Below, one piece after another: positions 28,078 to 36,260 of a DNA stretch of 64,000 bases. Each line of letters opens with the position of its first letter. Positions within the stretch are counted from its first letter, which is position 1. Location: contig JBMNMK010000003.1 in assembly GCA_050953285.1 (NCBI GenBank), positions 59,125 through 123,124 on the forward strand, read 5' to 3'. A program made the position numbers and the translations under genes. Origin of the DNA: Olsenella_K sp050953285. Its GTDB lineage: Bacteria > Actinomycetota > Coriobacteriia > Coriobacteriales > Atopobiaceae. The notes under the pieces were generated by a model. It saw only the letters and a list, made by a program, of their open reading frames with translations. It was not told the origin of the DNA and searched no databases.

Positions 28078-29040
28078 TTACGTGCGGCGCGCGTAAGCCT
28101 TGCACTGCATGGTCTGAACCAGGAGGACCTCCCTGAGCCAGTCTTGCACCAGGCGCAAAGGCGGCGTCGGAGCGGCTTCTGGGTAGGCAGTCATGCCCAG
28201 CGCGCGGGCGATGGCGCAGGAGCGGTATTCGTGAAAATTGCTGGTAATGATGTGCAGCGTCGCGTTGGGAAACTGCGCATCCACAATGTGCTTGATATTG
28301 GCAAGGTTTTCTTGCGTGGTGGTCGAGGCATCCTCCAAAATGAGCGAGCTCCTAGGCACGCCATGTTTCTGCAGGTAGTTGGCCATGAGCTCGGCCTCGG
28401 AGATGTCTTCTTGCCACGTCTTGCCGCCAGAAAGCACAAAGCGCGCGGCGGAATTGCGCTCAAAAATGGCAAGCGCCGTGTTGAGCCGGCAGATGAGCTC
28501 GTCGGTGGGGTTACACGTGAGCGACGAATGGCCGAGCACTGCATACACGCGTGTCTGGCCGCGCCTGTCGCTCCGGTCTTTGGGAACATACGCTGCGAAG
28601 ATGAAAAGTGCCAGGTAGCAGGCAAATATCATGCAGGCGATAAGTGCCACCACCAGAAGAACTGTCAGACATGCGTGGACGGCCGCGGCAGCTGCGGTGG
28701 CGGCTGCTGCGTCGGCGCTTGCCGCGCCTGAAGCGGTGCCTGAAGCGGTGCCTGCTGCGGCGGTTGCGACCGATGCTGTTGCCGCCCATGTGGTGGCTAC
28801 GAGCGGCACGAGCGCCGCTGCTGCGGTGGGAATAACACCAAAGGTGAGGCCATAGGCACGGATGTGGACAGTATTGAGGAGCAAGAGCATGGCATTTATC
28901 GCCCAGAGGAAAAACATCCAGGTGGAGGGGCTACCCAGCGTGAAAGTTGTGAAGTAGAGAACTATGGACAGGAGGATGGATCCTCTGTGCGCTATGAGGG
29001 CATGGTGTGCATAGGCCTCTTCTAAGGCATTGAGTCTCAC
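28078..29040 (-). CDS. DUF218 (YdcF/ElyC-like) membrane protein
   Basis: The C-terminal half is a DUF218 domain (VYAVLGHSS, FVLSGGKTW, SEAELMANYLQKHGVPRSSLILEDAS, TSNFHEYRSCAIARALG), a fold of enzymes linked to cell-envelope glycan metabolism. It is preceded by four to five membrane helices with an Ala-rich insertion (around residues 90-130 of this model). The GTG at 29040 is proposed as start, 2 nt after the nitroreductase stop, because the longer frame would overlap that gene by over 100 nt; the ribosome site is weak, so the start is uncertain. Confidence 0.75.
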   Translation of the reverse strand: MRLNALEEAYAHHALIAHRGSILLSIVLYFTTFTLGSPSTWMFFLWAINAMLLLLNTVHIRAYGLTFGVIPTAAAALVPLVATTWAATASVATAAAGTASGTASGAASADAAAATAAAAAVHACLTVLLVVALIACMIFACYLALFIFAAYVPKDRSDRRGQTRVYAVLGHSSLTCNPTDELICRLNTALAIFERNSAARFVLSGGKTWQEDISEAELMANYLQKHGVPRSSLILEDASTTTQENLANIKHIVDAQFPNATLHIITSNFHEYRSCAIARALGMTAYPEAAPTPPLRLVQDWLREVLLVQTMQCKAYARRT

Positions 29041-29042
29041 GG

Positions 29043-29570
29043 CTAGTGCTCTGCTGCGCGGCGTGCGTCGAGGGAGTTGCGGTAGACGCGTGCGGCGTCG
29101 TATCGGCTTGTTTGGGCTGGTAGTTGGCCTATTGGGTAGCCGAAGGCCACAATGCAAAACGGGATCAAGTCATCTGGAATACTGACGCATGCCTTGACGC
29201 CCGCTATTCTGTCCTCTTCTGGGAAAACGGCTTGCCAGACAGAGCCAATGCCCATCTCTGTGGCCTGAAGCAGCATGTTTTCCACGCAGGCGCTCATGTC
29301 GTGCGGGGCTTGCTCGGGGAAGCGCAGGCCTTCTGCGTGCATGAGCGGAATGATGGCTAAGGGCGCCTTGCCTGTGGGCTTGGAGTAGGGCGTTGCTGTA
29401 CCGAGAGCTTTGAGAAGTTCCGGGTCATCTATAACGAGGAGCTCCCAGGGCTGCTGGTTGCCTGCGGAGGGTGCTTGCATGCCTGCCCGGCAGATGAGCT
29501 CTACTTTGTCCTGCTCTATGGGGGTATCTGCGTAGGATCTGACGGAGGTTCTGGTAAAAATTGCGTTCAT
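29043..29570 (-). CDS. Nitroreductase-family protein
   Basis: A 175-residue FMN-dependent NAD(P)H oxidoreductase fold. Motifs: RTSVRSYADTPIEQDKVE, AGMQAPSAGNQQPWELLV, and GIGSVWQAVFPEEDR, with FGYPIGQLPAQTSRYD near the end. The start MNAIFTRTSV has AAGGAGTGG; the longer frame has none. Physiological substrate unknown. Confidence 0.9.
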   Translation of the reverse strand: MNAIFTRTSVRSYADTPIEQDKVELICRAGMQAPSAGNQQPWELLVIDDPELLKALGTATPYSKPTGKAPLAIIPLMHAEGLRFPEQAPHDMSACVENMLLQATEMGIGSVWQAVFPEEDRIAGVKACVSIPDDLIPFCIVAFGYPIGQLPAQTSRYDAARVYRNSLDARRAAEH

Positions 29571-29739
29571 AAGCCACTCCTTCTGCAGGCGCTGCGAACC
29601 TGGCGGTATGTGGGATGCTTCTGTGTTGAAGCTTTGAATGTGCTGCGCGTACCACAAAACGTTGAGAAATGCAAGTTCTTAATGTGAGGCTCTTTGGATG
29701 CCCCTATATTACTCCTATATTAGTAGGATTTTGAGCGCG
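29571..29739. other. Promoter-side intergenic DNA of the nitroreductase gene
   Basis: No gene seen. From about 29700 the base composition falls sharply to AT-rich, and this continues to about 29930. Confidence 0.4.
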
Positions 29740-29862
29740 ATGGAGCAAATGAAAAGTGATCGCGGATATATGCGAAATAATGCAAAAAATGGCATTGAAA
29801 TGGCAAAACAATTAGCAGATGAATTGATACCGTTTATCGAGTCTTTTACTAACCAGAATTGA
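29740..29862 (+). CDS. Possible 40-residue small ORF in an AT-rich patch
   Basis: Codes for a mostly helical, charged peptide starting MEQMKSDRGYMRNNAK. It has no good ribosome site. Its AT-rich codons are unlike the neighbouring genes, suggesting a fragment of transferred DNA or a gene remnant. Function unknown. Confidence 0.25.
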   Translation: MEQMKSDRGYMRNNAKNGIEMAKQLADELIPFIESFTNQN

Positions 29863-29889
29863 ACTAGAAAAGTAAATATTGGAGAGTAT

Positions 29890-29955
29890 ATGGTGCTTCA
29901 TAAAAAACGCATAGGCGGTATCTCTGACGTATCGCTCGGGAGGTGGGTTGTCTAG
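29890..29955 (+). CDS. Possible 21-residue leader peptide before the DUF5058 operon
   Basis: MVLHKKRIGGISDVSLGRWVV, preceded by GGAGAG at a short 3-nt spacing and ending 38 nt before the GTG start of the DUF5058 gene. It could be a leader peptide or chance. Confidence 0.2.
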   Translation: MVLHKKRIGGISDVSLGRWVV

Positions 29956-29993
29956 GCAGCGTTCCAGCAGTAGGTGTGTGGAGGGGGTATGAC

Positions 29994-30719
29994 GTGGATT
30001 ACAAGGTTCTTGCTAATTCTTGGGTCATTTGGCTTGCTGTGCTGCCCGTTGCACTGGTTGAGATCTATCAAGCCTATATCTTTGCAAAGAAATCGCGTGA
30101 AGCTGGCGCCTCAGTGGGGCTCAGTAAAGAAGAAGCCGATCAAGCATTTAAGGTGGGCATGCGCTCAGCTGTAGGACCAGCCCTGGGCGTATTTGCTGTT
30201 ATGTTGGGTCTTATGGCAGCTATTGGTGCTCCTCTTGCATGGTAGCGCCTTTCTATCATTGGTGCCGCGCCGACAGAGCTTGCAGCCGCAACCATGGCAG
30301 CGGAGGCTCAAGGCGTTGAGCTGGGCGGAGAAGGCTACGGCGCCATCAACTTTGCCAACGCCGCCTGGGTTATGGCACTCAACGGCAGTGCATGGCTGCT
30401 GACCTCTGGTCTTTTGGCTGACAAGCTGGACAAAGTTTCCAAAAAGGTTATGGGTAACAACGCTAAGAAGCTGGGCATCTTCACGGTTGCTGCCACCACC
30501 GGTGCTTTTGGCTACATGTGCATGAATCAGGTCATCATCGGTCTCAATCCAGAGCATCAAGAGGTCTTGGCTTCCGCTATTGCTGGCTTTGTCAGCATGC
30601 TCTTGTTGGAGCAGGTTGCAAAGAAGCACCCCCGGTTTGGGGAGTGGACATTAGGCATCTCCATGTTCATTGGCATGGCGGTTGCAGTTATCTATAAGCA
30701 TCTTGTGATGGGGGTGTAG
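29994..30719 (+). pseudogene. DUF5058 family membrane protein interrupted by an in-frame TAG
   Basis: The reading frame 29994-30719 codes for a protein of about 241 residues matching DUF5058 permease-like proteins over its length, with five to six membrane helices. One TAG stop at 30243-30245 splits it: the frame reads GAPLAW-stop-RLSIIGAAPTELAAA with no frame change. The GTG start is fixed by GGAGGGGG 6 nt upstream. The two halves otherwise look intact, so the mutation is recent, the codon is suppressed, or the base is a sequencing error. First gene of an operon with the next membrane protein and two M20 amidohydrolases. Confidence 0.8.
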
Positions 30720-30721
30720 AC

Positions 30722-31441
30722 ATGGAAAACGCACCTGTTTCCAGCACGCCAGAAGCTGCTGTCACAGAAGATCTTGAGGCCTTCAATGACCTCTATACCA
30801 AGCCTATTATCAAGTATGGACGACTGACCAACCTTATTGCGGTGGCGCTCTGCTTTATTCCTGCCATCGTGATTTGGGTCTACTTTGGCTATATCCCCGC
30901 CGTGAAAGATATCTTGACGGGCTGGGGACTTATTGCCTCGATCTACTTGGTCTTTGCATTTATTGAGCCAATCTCTTACTACCCGGTAGTGGGCCTGTCG
31001 GGCGTCTACATGGTTTGCCTTTCCGGCAACATTGCCAACGTGCGTATTCCGTGCGCTGCTATGGCACAGAAGGTATTAGGTACGGTTCCTGGTACCAAAA
31101 AGGCAGAGCTGGTCTCTACCCTGGGTATTGCGGGATCAATCATTACCAATCTGGCCTTGACCACCCTTGCTGCTATTGCTGGCGCCGCCATTATGTCTGT
31201 CCTGCCGCCTGTGATCATTGAGGCTCTGGGCTATGTCTCACCTGCAATTTTTGGCGCCATGTTTGGTATGCAGGCGGTAAAGAATATCAAGTATGCAGGC
31301 TTTGCTGCGCTGCTTGGTTTCTTGGCTCTGTATGTGTTCCACCTGGCTGCATACGTAGCTGTTCCCGTGCTGGTCTTTGGCACGGTTGCCTTTGGCATGC
31401 TCACGCAGAAAAAGGAAACTCCTAAGAAGGCGGAGGCGTAA
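30722..31441 (+). CDS. Conserved membrane protein, probable partner of DUF5058 protein
   Basis: 239 residues with about seven hydrophobic helices (ALCFIPAIVIWVYFGYIP, LGIAGSIITNLALTTLAAIA). The ATG lies 2 nt after the DUF5058 stop. In this arrangement the two membrane proteins plausibly form a carrier whose substrate is cleaved by the downstream amidohydrolases, an N-acyl or dipeptide-like compound. That role is inferred from context only. Confidence 0.75.
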   Translation: MENAPVSSTPEAAVTEDLEAFNDLYTKPIIKYGRLTNLIAVALCFIPAIVIWVYFGYIPAVKDILTGWGLIASIYLVFAFIEPISYYPVVGLSGVYMVCLSGNIANVRIPCAAMAQKVLGTVPGTKKAELVSTLGIAGSIITNLALTTLAAIAGAAIMSVLPPVIIEALGYVSPAIFGAMFGMQAVKNIKYAGFAALLGFLALYVFHLAAYVAVPVLVFGTVAFGMLTQKKETPKKAEA

Positions 31442-31444
31442 ATC

Positions 31445-32626
31445 ATGCAAGCAGAAATGATCAAGCAAGAAGCCCATGCAGCATTAGAGAACGTTATTGG
31501 CTGGAGGCGTCACCTGCACGAGCATCCAGAAGTAGGCTTTGATCTGCCCAACACCATTGAGTACGTATGTGGTGTCCTTGATAGCTTTGGCGTGAGCTAC
31601 GTTGCCAGGCCGGATAGAGGATATGTGGTGGCAACTATCAATCCGGACAAAGGCGGCAAGTGTGTAGCTGTCCGTGCGGACATGGATGCATTGCCCGTAC
31701 AAGAAGAGACCGGATTAACGTTTGCCTCTAAAGAGCCGGGCAAGATGCACGCCTGTGGCCATGATGTCCACACCGCATGCTTGCTTGGCTTGGCATCGTT
31801 GCTCATCAAGCACAAAGATGAACTCAACGGCACGGTAAAGCTGCTGTTCCAGCCTGCAGAGGAGCTGGGTACCGGTTCTTTGAACCTCATAGACGACGGC
31901 GTACTCGATGGTGTCGATGAGATCATCGGCATGCACAACGGCAATTTGGGCGACGGTATGAAGCCGGGCAACTTGATCTTCTCGACCGGCCCTCTCATGG
32001 CCACCATGGACAAGTTCACGCTCACGGTAAAAGGGCAGGGCGCGCACGGATCTACGCCGCAGAACTCGATTGATCCTGTCACCATTGCCGCCTATATCAT
32101 CACCGGCCTGCAAGAGATCATTTCTCGCGAGAGTGACCCTCGTGATCCTGCAGTTATTTCGGTGTGTACCATGAATGCGGGTCAGGCCTTCAATATCATT
32201 CCTGATACCTGCGAGCTTGCAGGCACCACGCGTGTCTTTACCAATGAGATGCGTGACTTCATTGAGAAGAGAATTGGTGAGGTAGCTGAAGGCATAGCAC
32301 ACGCGTATCGCGCGGAGATTGAATACAAATTCTTCCGTCAGCCGCCTCCACTGGTCAATGATGCAGAGGTTGCCGAGCGCTTGATAGATGTATCGAAGGA
32401 GCTTTTCCCGGACGATACAGTCATGATCAAGAAGCTCTGCATGGCTGGCGAGGACTTTGCTTGGTACCTGCAGAAAGTGCCCGGTGCATTTTTCTTCTTC
32501 TGCAACCCCAAAGAGATAGATGGTCAGCTGTGGCCGCACCACAACGGCAGGTTTGCTATTGAAGAAGACCAGCTCGATAGGCCCATGAGCGTTATGGCCG
32601 CATTTGTTATGAGCGAGCTTGAGTAG
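31445..32626 (+). CDS. M20-family amidohydrolase (paralogue 1)
   Basis: 393-residue metal-dependent amidohydrolase of the hippurate hydrolase / N-acyl-amino-acid deacylase group. Metal ligands: MHACGHDVHTACLLG (Cys and His), FQPAEELGTGS, GMHNGNLG, and a late His in QLWPHHNGRF. The dimerisation domain carries GQGAHGSTPQNSIDP. It starts 3 nt after the preceding membrane-protein gene. It is strongly similar to the next gene over its full length. Confidence 0.92.
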   Translation: MQAEMIKQEAHAALENVIGWRRHLHEHPEVGFDLPNTIEYVCGVLDSFGVSYVARPDRGYVVATINPDKGGKCVAVRADMDALPVQEETGLTFASKEPGKMHACGHDVHTACLLGLASLLIKHKDELNGTVKLLFQPAEELGTGSLNLIDDGVLDGVDEIIGMHNGNLGDGMKPGNLIFSTGPLMATMDKFTLTVKGQGAHGSTPQNSIDPVTIAAYIITGLQEIISRESDPRDPAVISVCTMNAGQAFNIIPDTCELAGTTRVFTNEMRDFIEKRIGEVAEGIAHAYRAEIEYKFFRQPPPLVNDAEVAERLIDVSKELFPDDTVMIKKLCMAGEDFAWYLQKVPGAFFFFCNPKEIDGQLWPHHNGRFAIEEDQLDRPMSVMAAFVMSELE

Positions 32627-32637
32627 CGAGGTGCGCC

Positions 32638-33810
32638 ATGAACGTCAAAGAAGCTGTTTCGGCAGTCATGCCAGATGTCGTTTCGTGGAGACGCCATCTG
32701 CATGAGAACCCTGAAGTGGGCTTTGAGCTTACCAACACACTTGATTTTGTCGCCCAGCGTCTGGAAGAGATGGGTGTTGAACATGAGGTTCATCGCGATA
32801 AATCCTACATTGTCGGCTGGATCAATAAGGATGCGAGCGGCAAGACGGTGGCGCTGAGGGCGGACATGGATGCGCTGCCGGTTGAAGAAGATACGGGCCT
32901 GACCTTTTCTTCGAAGGTGCCTGGCAAGATGCATGCCTGCGGCCATGATGCTCACACGGCCATGCTCCTGGGTACCGCAAAGGTACTGAGTGAGCATAAA
33001 GACGAGCTCAAGGGTCGCGTGAAGCTGATTTTTCAGCCAGCGGAGGAGCTGGGTACGGGCGCCCATAAGGTGTGCGAGGACGGCGTGCTCAAAGATGTGG
33101 ATGAGATTGTCGGTCTGCACGTGGGCAACATCAGTGAGGAAGCAAAGCCGGGCCAGCTGGTCTTCTCGCTTGGACCTATGATGGCAACCATGGATAAGTT
33201 CTCGCTGAAGGTAGTGGGCAAGGGAGCCCATGGCTCGACGCCGCATGCGTCCGTTGACCCTGTGATGGTGGCTGCCGAGATTATCACGTCGCTCCAGTCG
33301 ATCATCAGCCGCGAGAAGGACCCACGCAACCCTGCGGTTATTTCGGTGGGCAAGGTGCGTGGCGGCTCTGCATTCAACATCATTCCTGATACGGTGGAGA
33401 TGGAAGGTACCACGCGCACGCTGACCAATGAGGATAGAGACTTTATTGAGAAGCGGATCGGCGAGGTGGCAGAAGGGGTGGCTCACGCGCTCCGGGCAGA
33501 TATAGTGTATGAGTTCTTCCGCCAGCCGCCACCCGTTATCAACGATGAGGCGGTCGCGAAGCGCCTGGTTGCGGTGGGGCAGGATCTGTATCCGGACGAT
33601 ACGCTGATGATGTCTCGGCCGGTTATGGGCGGCGAAGACTTTGCGTGGTACCTGCAAGAGGTGCCGGGTGCCTTCTTCTTGCTCTGCAATCCGCTTGAGG
33701 TTCAGGGTGCGCTGTGGCCGCAGCATAGCTGCCACTTTGCCATCAACGAGGATGTGCTCAATAGAGGAATTGAGGTCATGAGCGAGTTCGTGTCGCGCGA
33801 GCTTGCGTAG
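32638..33810 (+). CDS. M20-family amidohydrolase (paralogue 2)
   Basis: 390 residues with the same motifs: MHACGHDAHTAMLLG, FQPAEELGTGA, GLHVGNIS, GKGAHGSTPHASVDP, LWPQHSCHF. It differs from paralogue 1 around the metal-site region (GLHVGN against GMHNGN). Here the canonical H-V-G is present while the neighbour has H-N-G, so the substrates may differ. Last gene of the operon; a terminator follows. Confidence 0.92.
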   Translation: MNVKEAVSAVMPDVVSWRRHLHENPEVGFELTNTLDFVAQRLEEMGVEHEVHRDKSYIVGWINKDASGKTVALRADMDALPVEEDTGLTFSSKVPGKMHACGHDAHTAMLLGTAKVLSEHKDELKGRVKLIFQPAEELGTGAHKVCEDGVLKDVDEIVGLHVGNISEEAKPGQLVFSLGPMMATMDKFSLKVVGKGAHGSTPHASVDPVMVAAEIITSLQSIISREKDPRNPAVISVGKVRGGSAFNIIPDTVEMEGTTRTLTNEDRDFIEKRIGEVAEGVAHALRADIVYEFFRQPPPVINDEAVAKRLVAVGQDLYPDDTLMMSRPVMGGEDFAWYLQEVPGAFFLLCNPLEVQGALWPQHSCHFAINEDVLNRGIEVMSEFVSRELA

Positions 33811-33890
33811 GTGTGCGCGTGCGTGGGCGTGAGGGCTTGCGGGCGTGCGGGCCTGCGGCGCACATCGCAGCGAAGGACTGACCACGCTCC

Positions 33891-33930
33891 GTTCCGTCCC
33901 CTTTCTTGCCTTAGGGGGCGGAACTTTTTT
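33891..33930 (+). terminator. Rho-independent terminator after the M20 operon
   Basis: GTTCCGTCCCC / GGGGGCGGAAC stem (one G-T pair) followed by TTTTTT. Confidence 0.88.
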
Positions 33931-34179
33931 GGGTGCATAAGCTACATCTCAAGAGAAAATGGAGTTGGATAACCCACATTTACGTCTGACATATCATCTC
34001 AGCGTGATGGAGAAATCTACGTGGTTACCTGCATAAATAATTTCTAATCATAGTATTTTGCAGTTACCCCAAAAACTAAAACGCCTAAGCAAAACACCCA
34101 GGTGCAAAGAGCACATTTTCCTAGAATCCACCCCAGTATGCGTGTTCGTTGTGAGACGCAAGATTTTAGGAGGAGCTCC

Positions 34180-35805
34180 ATGGATCTGACTCGTCGTGGT
34201 TTCTTCACTACTGCAGGTTTAGCTGCTGGCTCTGCTGCACTCTTTGGAATGATGGATCTAACTGGCTGTGCTGCTCAAAATGGTGGAGAGACTGAGCAGA
34301 CACAAGAGACTACTGAGGAAGCTAGTACAGATGCCACCTCAGAGTCTGTTGATAATACGGTTACATATGACAAGGTTGATGTGCAGAAAGCAACAGCCGA
34401 TGAAGTCAAGGCCGTGCTGACAGGAAGTGATACCACAACATTGCTGGTGGACGCTCGTCCTCAGGAAGCGTATGCCGGCTGGGCACTTGAGGGCGCTTCT
34501 CGGGGCGGACATTTGGCGGGCGCATTGCTCTTTTCGGCACGTTGGCTTGATTGCGACTATAAACTTGAAACGCCGCGCGCAGATCTCTTAAAGCGTGAAA
34601 TGGATGCGCAGAATATCACTTCAAGCAGCGCCGTAATTGTGTATGACTACACGGGAGAACAGGCAACAAAGACGGCGCAGTACCTCGTTTCTCAAGGTGT
34701 TAAGAACTGCAGGGTATTTCAGGCTAACGGCCTGATTGATGGAGAAACAGCCCTGGAGCAAGATGACAACTACCAATATTTTGTGCCGTCAGAGATCGTA
34801 AAGAGTGTCTCGGACGTTAAGACTGGCGCAGCAACAGAGTTGAGTGCGGAGGCAAAGGAACTCTTTGGAGACAATCTTGATGCATTGGTGATTGCAGACA
34901 TAGGCTGGGGCAATATTCATGAGTCATCATACTTATCGGTAGGGCATGTTCCAGGTGCTATTCACGTCAATACCGATTGCTATGAGCGGCCGCGCGTCTA
35001 TGTGCCAGAGAAGCGCTCAGATTATGCAAAGGAATGGCGCCTGATCTCGGTTGAAGAATTCCGTGATGATGTGTGTCCACGTTACGGCATTACCAAAGAC
35101 TCAACGGTAATTATTACAGGTTCGTCAGAGTCGCCTGAAGCTCGTTTTGCCTTCATGCTGAGGACGCTGGGCGTAAAGGTATACGTTATGAGTGCGTGCT
35201 TGAACGCATGGAATTACAACGGATATCCGCTGGATACAGAGGCTGACACACTGGTTGTACCCACTTCGGTAGAGAGCTTTGGTACGCAAGAGATTGCTCA
35301 TCCGGACGAGATTTTGTGGATGGATGATATCTTGGCAATTCTTGCCGGAGATGCTGAGGGACAAGTTGTCGATAACCGTGGCGAAGACGAGTGGAAAGGC
35401 GAATACTCTGGCTACAGCTACCATGATCTTTCTGGCCATATTGATGGCACATTCTGGTGCGAGCAAGCAGATAACTTCCTTAATGCAGATGGGGGCGTTC
35501 GCACACGCCCAGAGTACGAGAAGCTCTTGGAAGACGCGGGTCTTGACCTCACTAAGATCATGGCATTTTTCTGCGGTGACTCTTGGGGTGCCGCCGGCAT
35601 CTCCTATCTCTGTCAGTCAACAGGCCTCATGAACGTGAAAGAGTGGGGTAACGGTTGGATTCCATGGTCCAACATGGGCTATGAGTTCATTGACCATCAG
35701 GGACGTCGTGTTCATTACGACCGCTGGCAGGACACCGTGGTGGATGAGAATGGCAATGACGCGCGTGATGGTGTCAACATTTTGGATGACGCACCTGCTG
35801 AATAG
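34180..35805 (+). CDS. Tat-exported lipoprotein with three rhodanese-like domains
   Basis: 541 residues. The N-terminus MDLTRRGFFTTAGLAAG is a twin-arginine signal and ends in a lipobox LTGC, so a membrane-anchored exported protein is predicted. An acidic Glu/Thr linker follows. Three rhodanese-like domains are seen at about 60-200, 230-390 and 400-525. Only the third has a Cys where the active site belongs (FFCGDSWGAAG, near residue 465). In domain 1 it is YDYTGEQ and in domain 2 TGSSESP, so these are probably inactive. The start is fixed by TTAGGAGGAG. Likely role: extracytoplasmic sulfur transfer; substrate unknown. Confidence 0.85.
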   Translation: MDLTRRGFFTTAGLAAGSAALFGMMDLTGCAAQNGGETEQTQETTEEASTDATSESVDNTVTYDKVDVQKATADEVKAVLTGSDTTTLLVDARPQEAYAGWALEGASRGGHLAGALLFSARWLDCDYKLETPRADLLKREMDAQNITSSSAVIVYDYTGEQATKTAQYLVSQGVKNCRVFQANGLIDGETALEQDDNYQYFVPSEIVKSVSDVKTGAATELSAEAKELFGDNLDALVIADIGWGNIHESSYLSVGHVPGAIHVNTDCYERPRVYVPEKRSDYAKEWRLISVEEFRDDVCPRYGITKDSTVIITGSSESPEARFAFMLRTLGVKVYVMSACLNAWNYNGYPLDTEADTLVVPTSVESFGTQEIAHPDEILWMDDILAILAGDAEGQVVDNRGEDEWKGEYSGYSYHDLSGHIDGTFWCEQADNFLNADGGVRTRPEYEKLLEDAGLDLTKIMAFFCGDSWGAAGISYLCQSTGLMNVKEWGNGWIPWSNMGYEFIDHQGRRVHYDRWQDTVVDENGNDARDGVNILDDAPAE

Positions 35806-35880
35806 GTGTCCATTTTTACAGCTGGAGGCATACATGCTCCCGCCAGCTGCTTAGCTGGTCTGGTGTTGGAAAGGAGTGTT

Positions 35881-36246
35881 ATGAGGCGGAGAATGGCATC
35901 GTTAGCCGTGATCCCCATACTATTTTCTGTGCTCGTGGCAAGTATGCTCATGAGCGGCTGCGCACTGGTAAGTAGCGAGGATACTGCGGATGCAGAGCAA
36001 ACAGAAGAGGTTGTTGCTGCTGGCGATGAGGCAGAGGGCGATAAGGACGCGGCGTCAGCACTTGTTGGCCAAAAGCTCAGCAAAGAAGATATAGAAGCCC
36101 AGGTAGGCACGGGCGAGCGGTTTGAGATGAGCAGCGCGGGATGCGAGCGTGGCGTCTATGCGGGCTATTTCTATTACAAGAATTTCTCGATCTATTCTGT
36201 GACATACGATAAAGGCGGCACCTTCACAGTTAAGTCCGTTAGCTAG
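35881..36246 (+). CDS. Small lipoprotein of unknown function
   Basis: 121 residues. The signal peptide ends with lipobox LMSGC, followed by an acidic spacer and a short folded C-terminus (FEMSSAGCERGVYAGYFYYKNFSIYSVTYDKGG). The start is set by AAGGAG. Position between the rhodanese lipoprotein and an MFS carrier suggests one extracytoplasmic pathway. Confidence 0.8.
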   Translation: MRRRMASLAVIPILFSVLVASMLMSGCALVSSEDTADAEQTEEVVAAGDEAEGDKDAASALVGQKLSKEDIEAQVGTGERFEMSSAGCERGVYAGYFYYKNFSIYSVTYDKGGTFTVKSVS

Positions 36247-36260
36247 GTAAGGAGGTGCGG

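Noticed and set aside
28640..28800. Ala-rich plus-strand frames opposite the DUF218 gene
   Set aside because: Produced by GCN/GCC repeats of the minus-strand Ala-rich segment; no support as genes.
32524..33885. 453-codon open frame on the minus strand opposite the second M20 gene
   Set aside because: Shadow of a GC-rich coding strand; His/Arg/Leu-rich with no family features, while the plus strand is a clear amidohydrolase.
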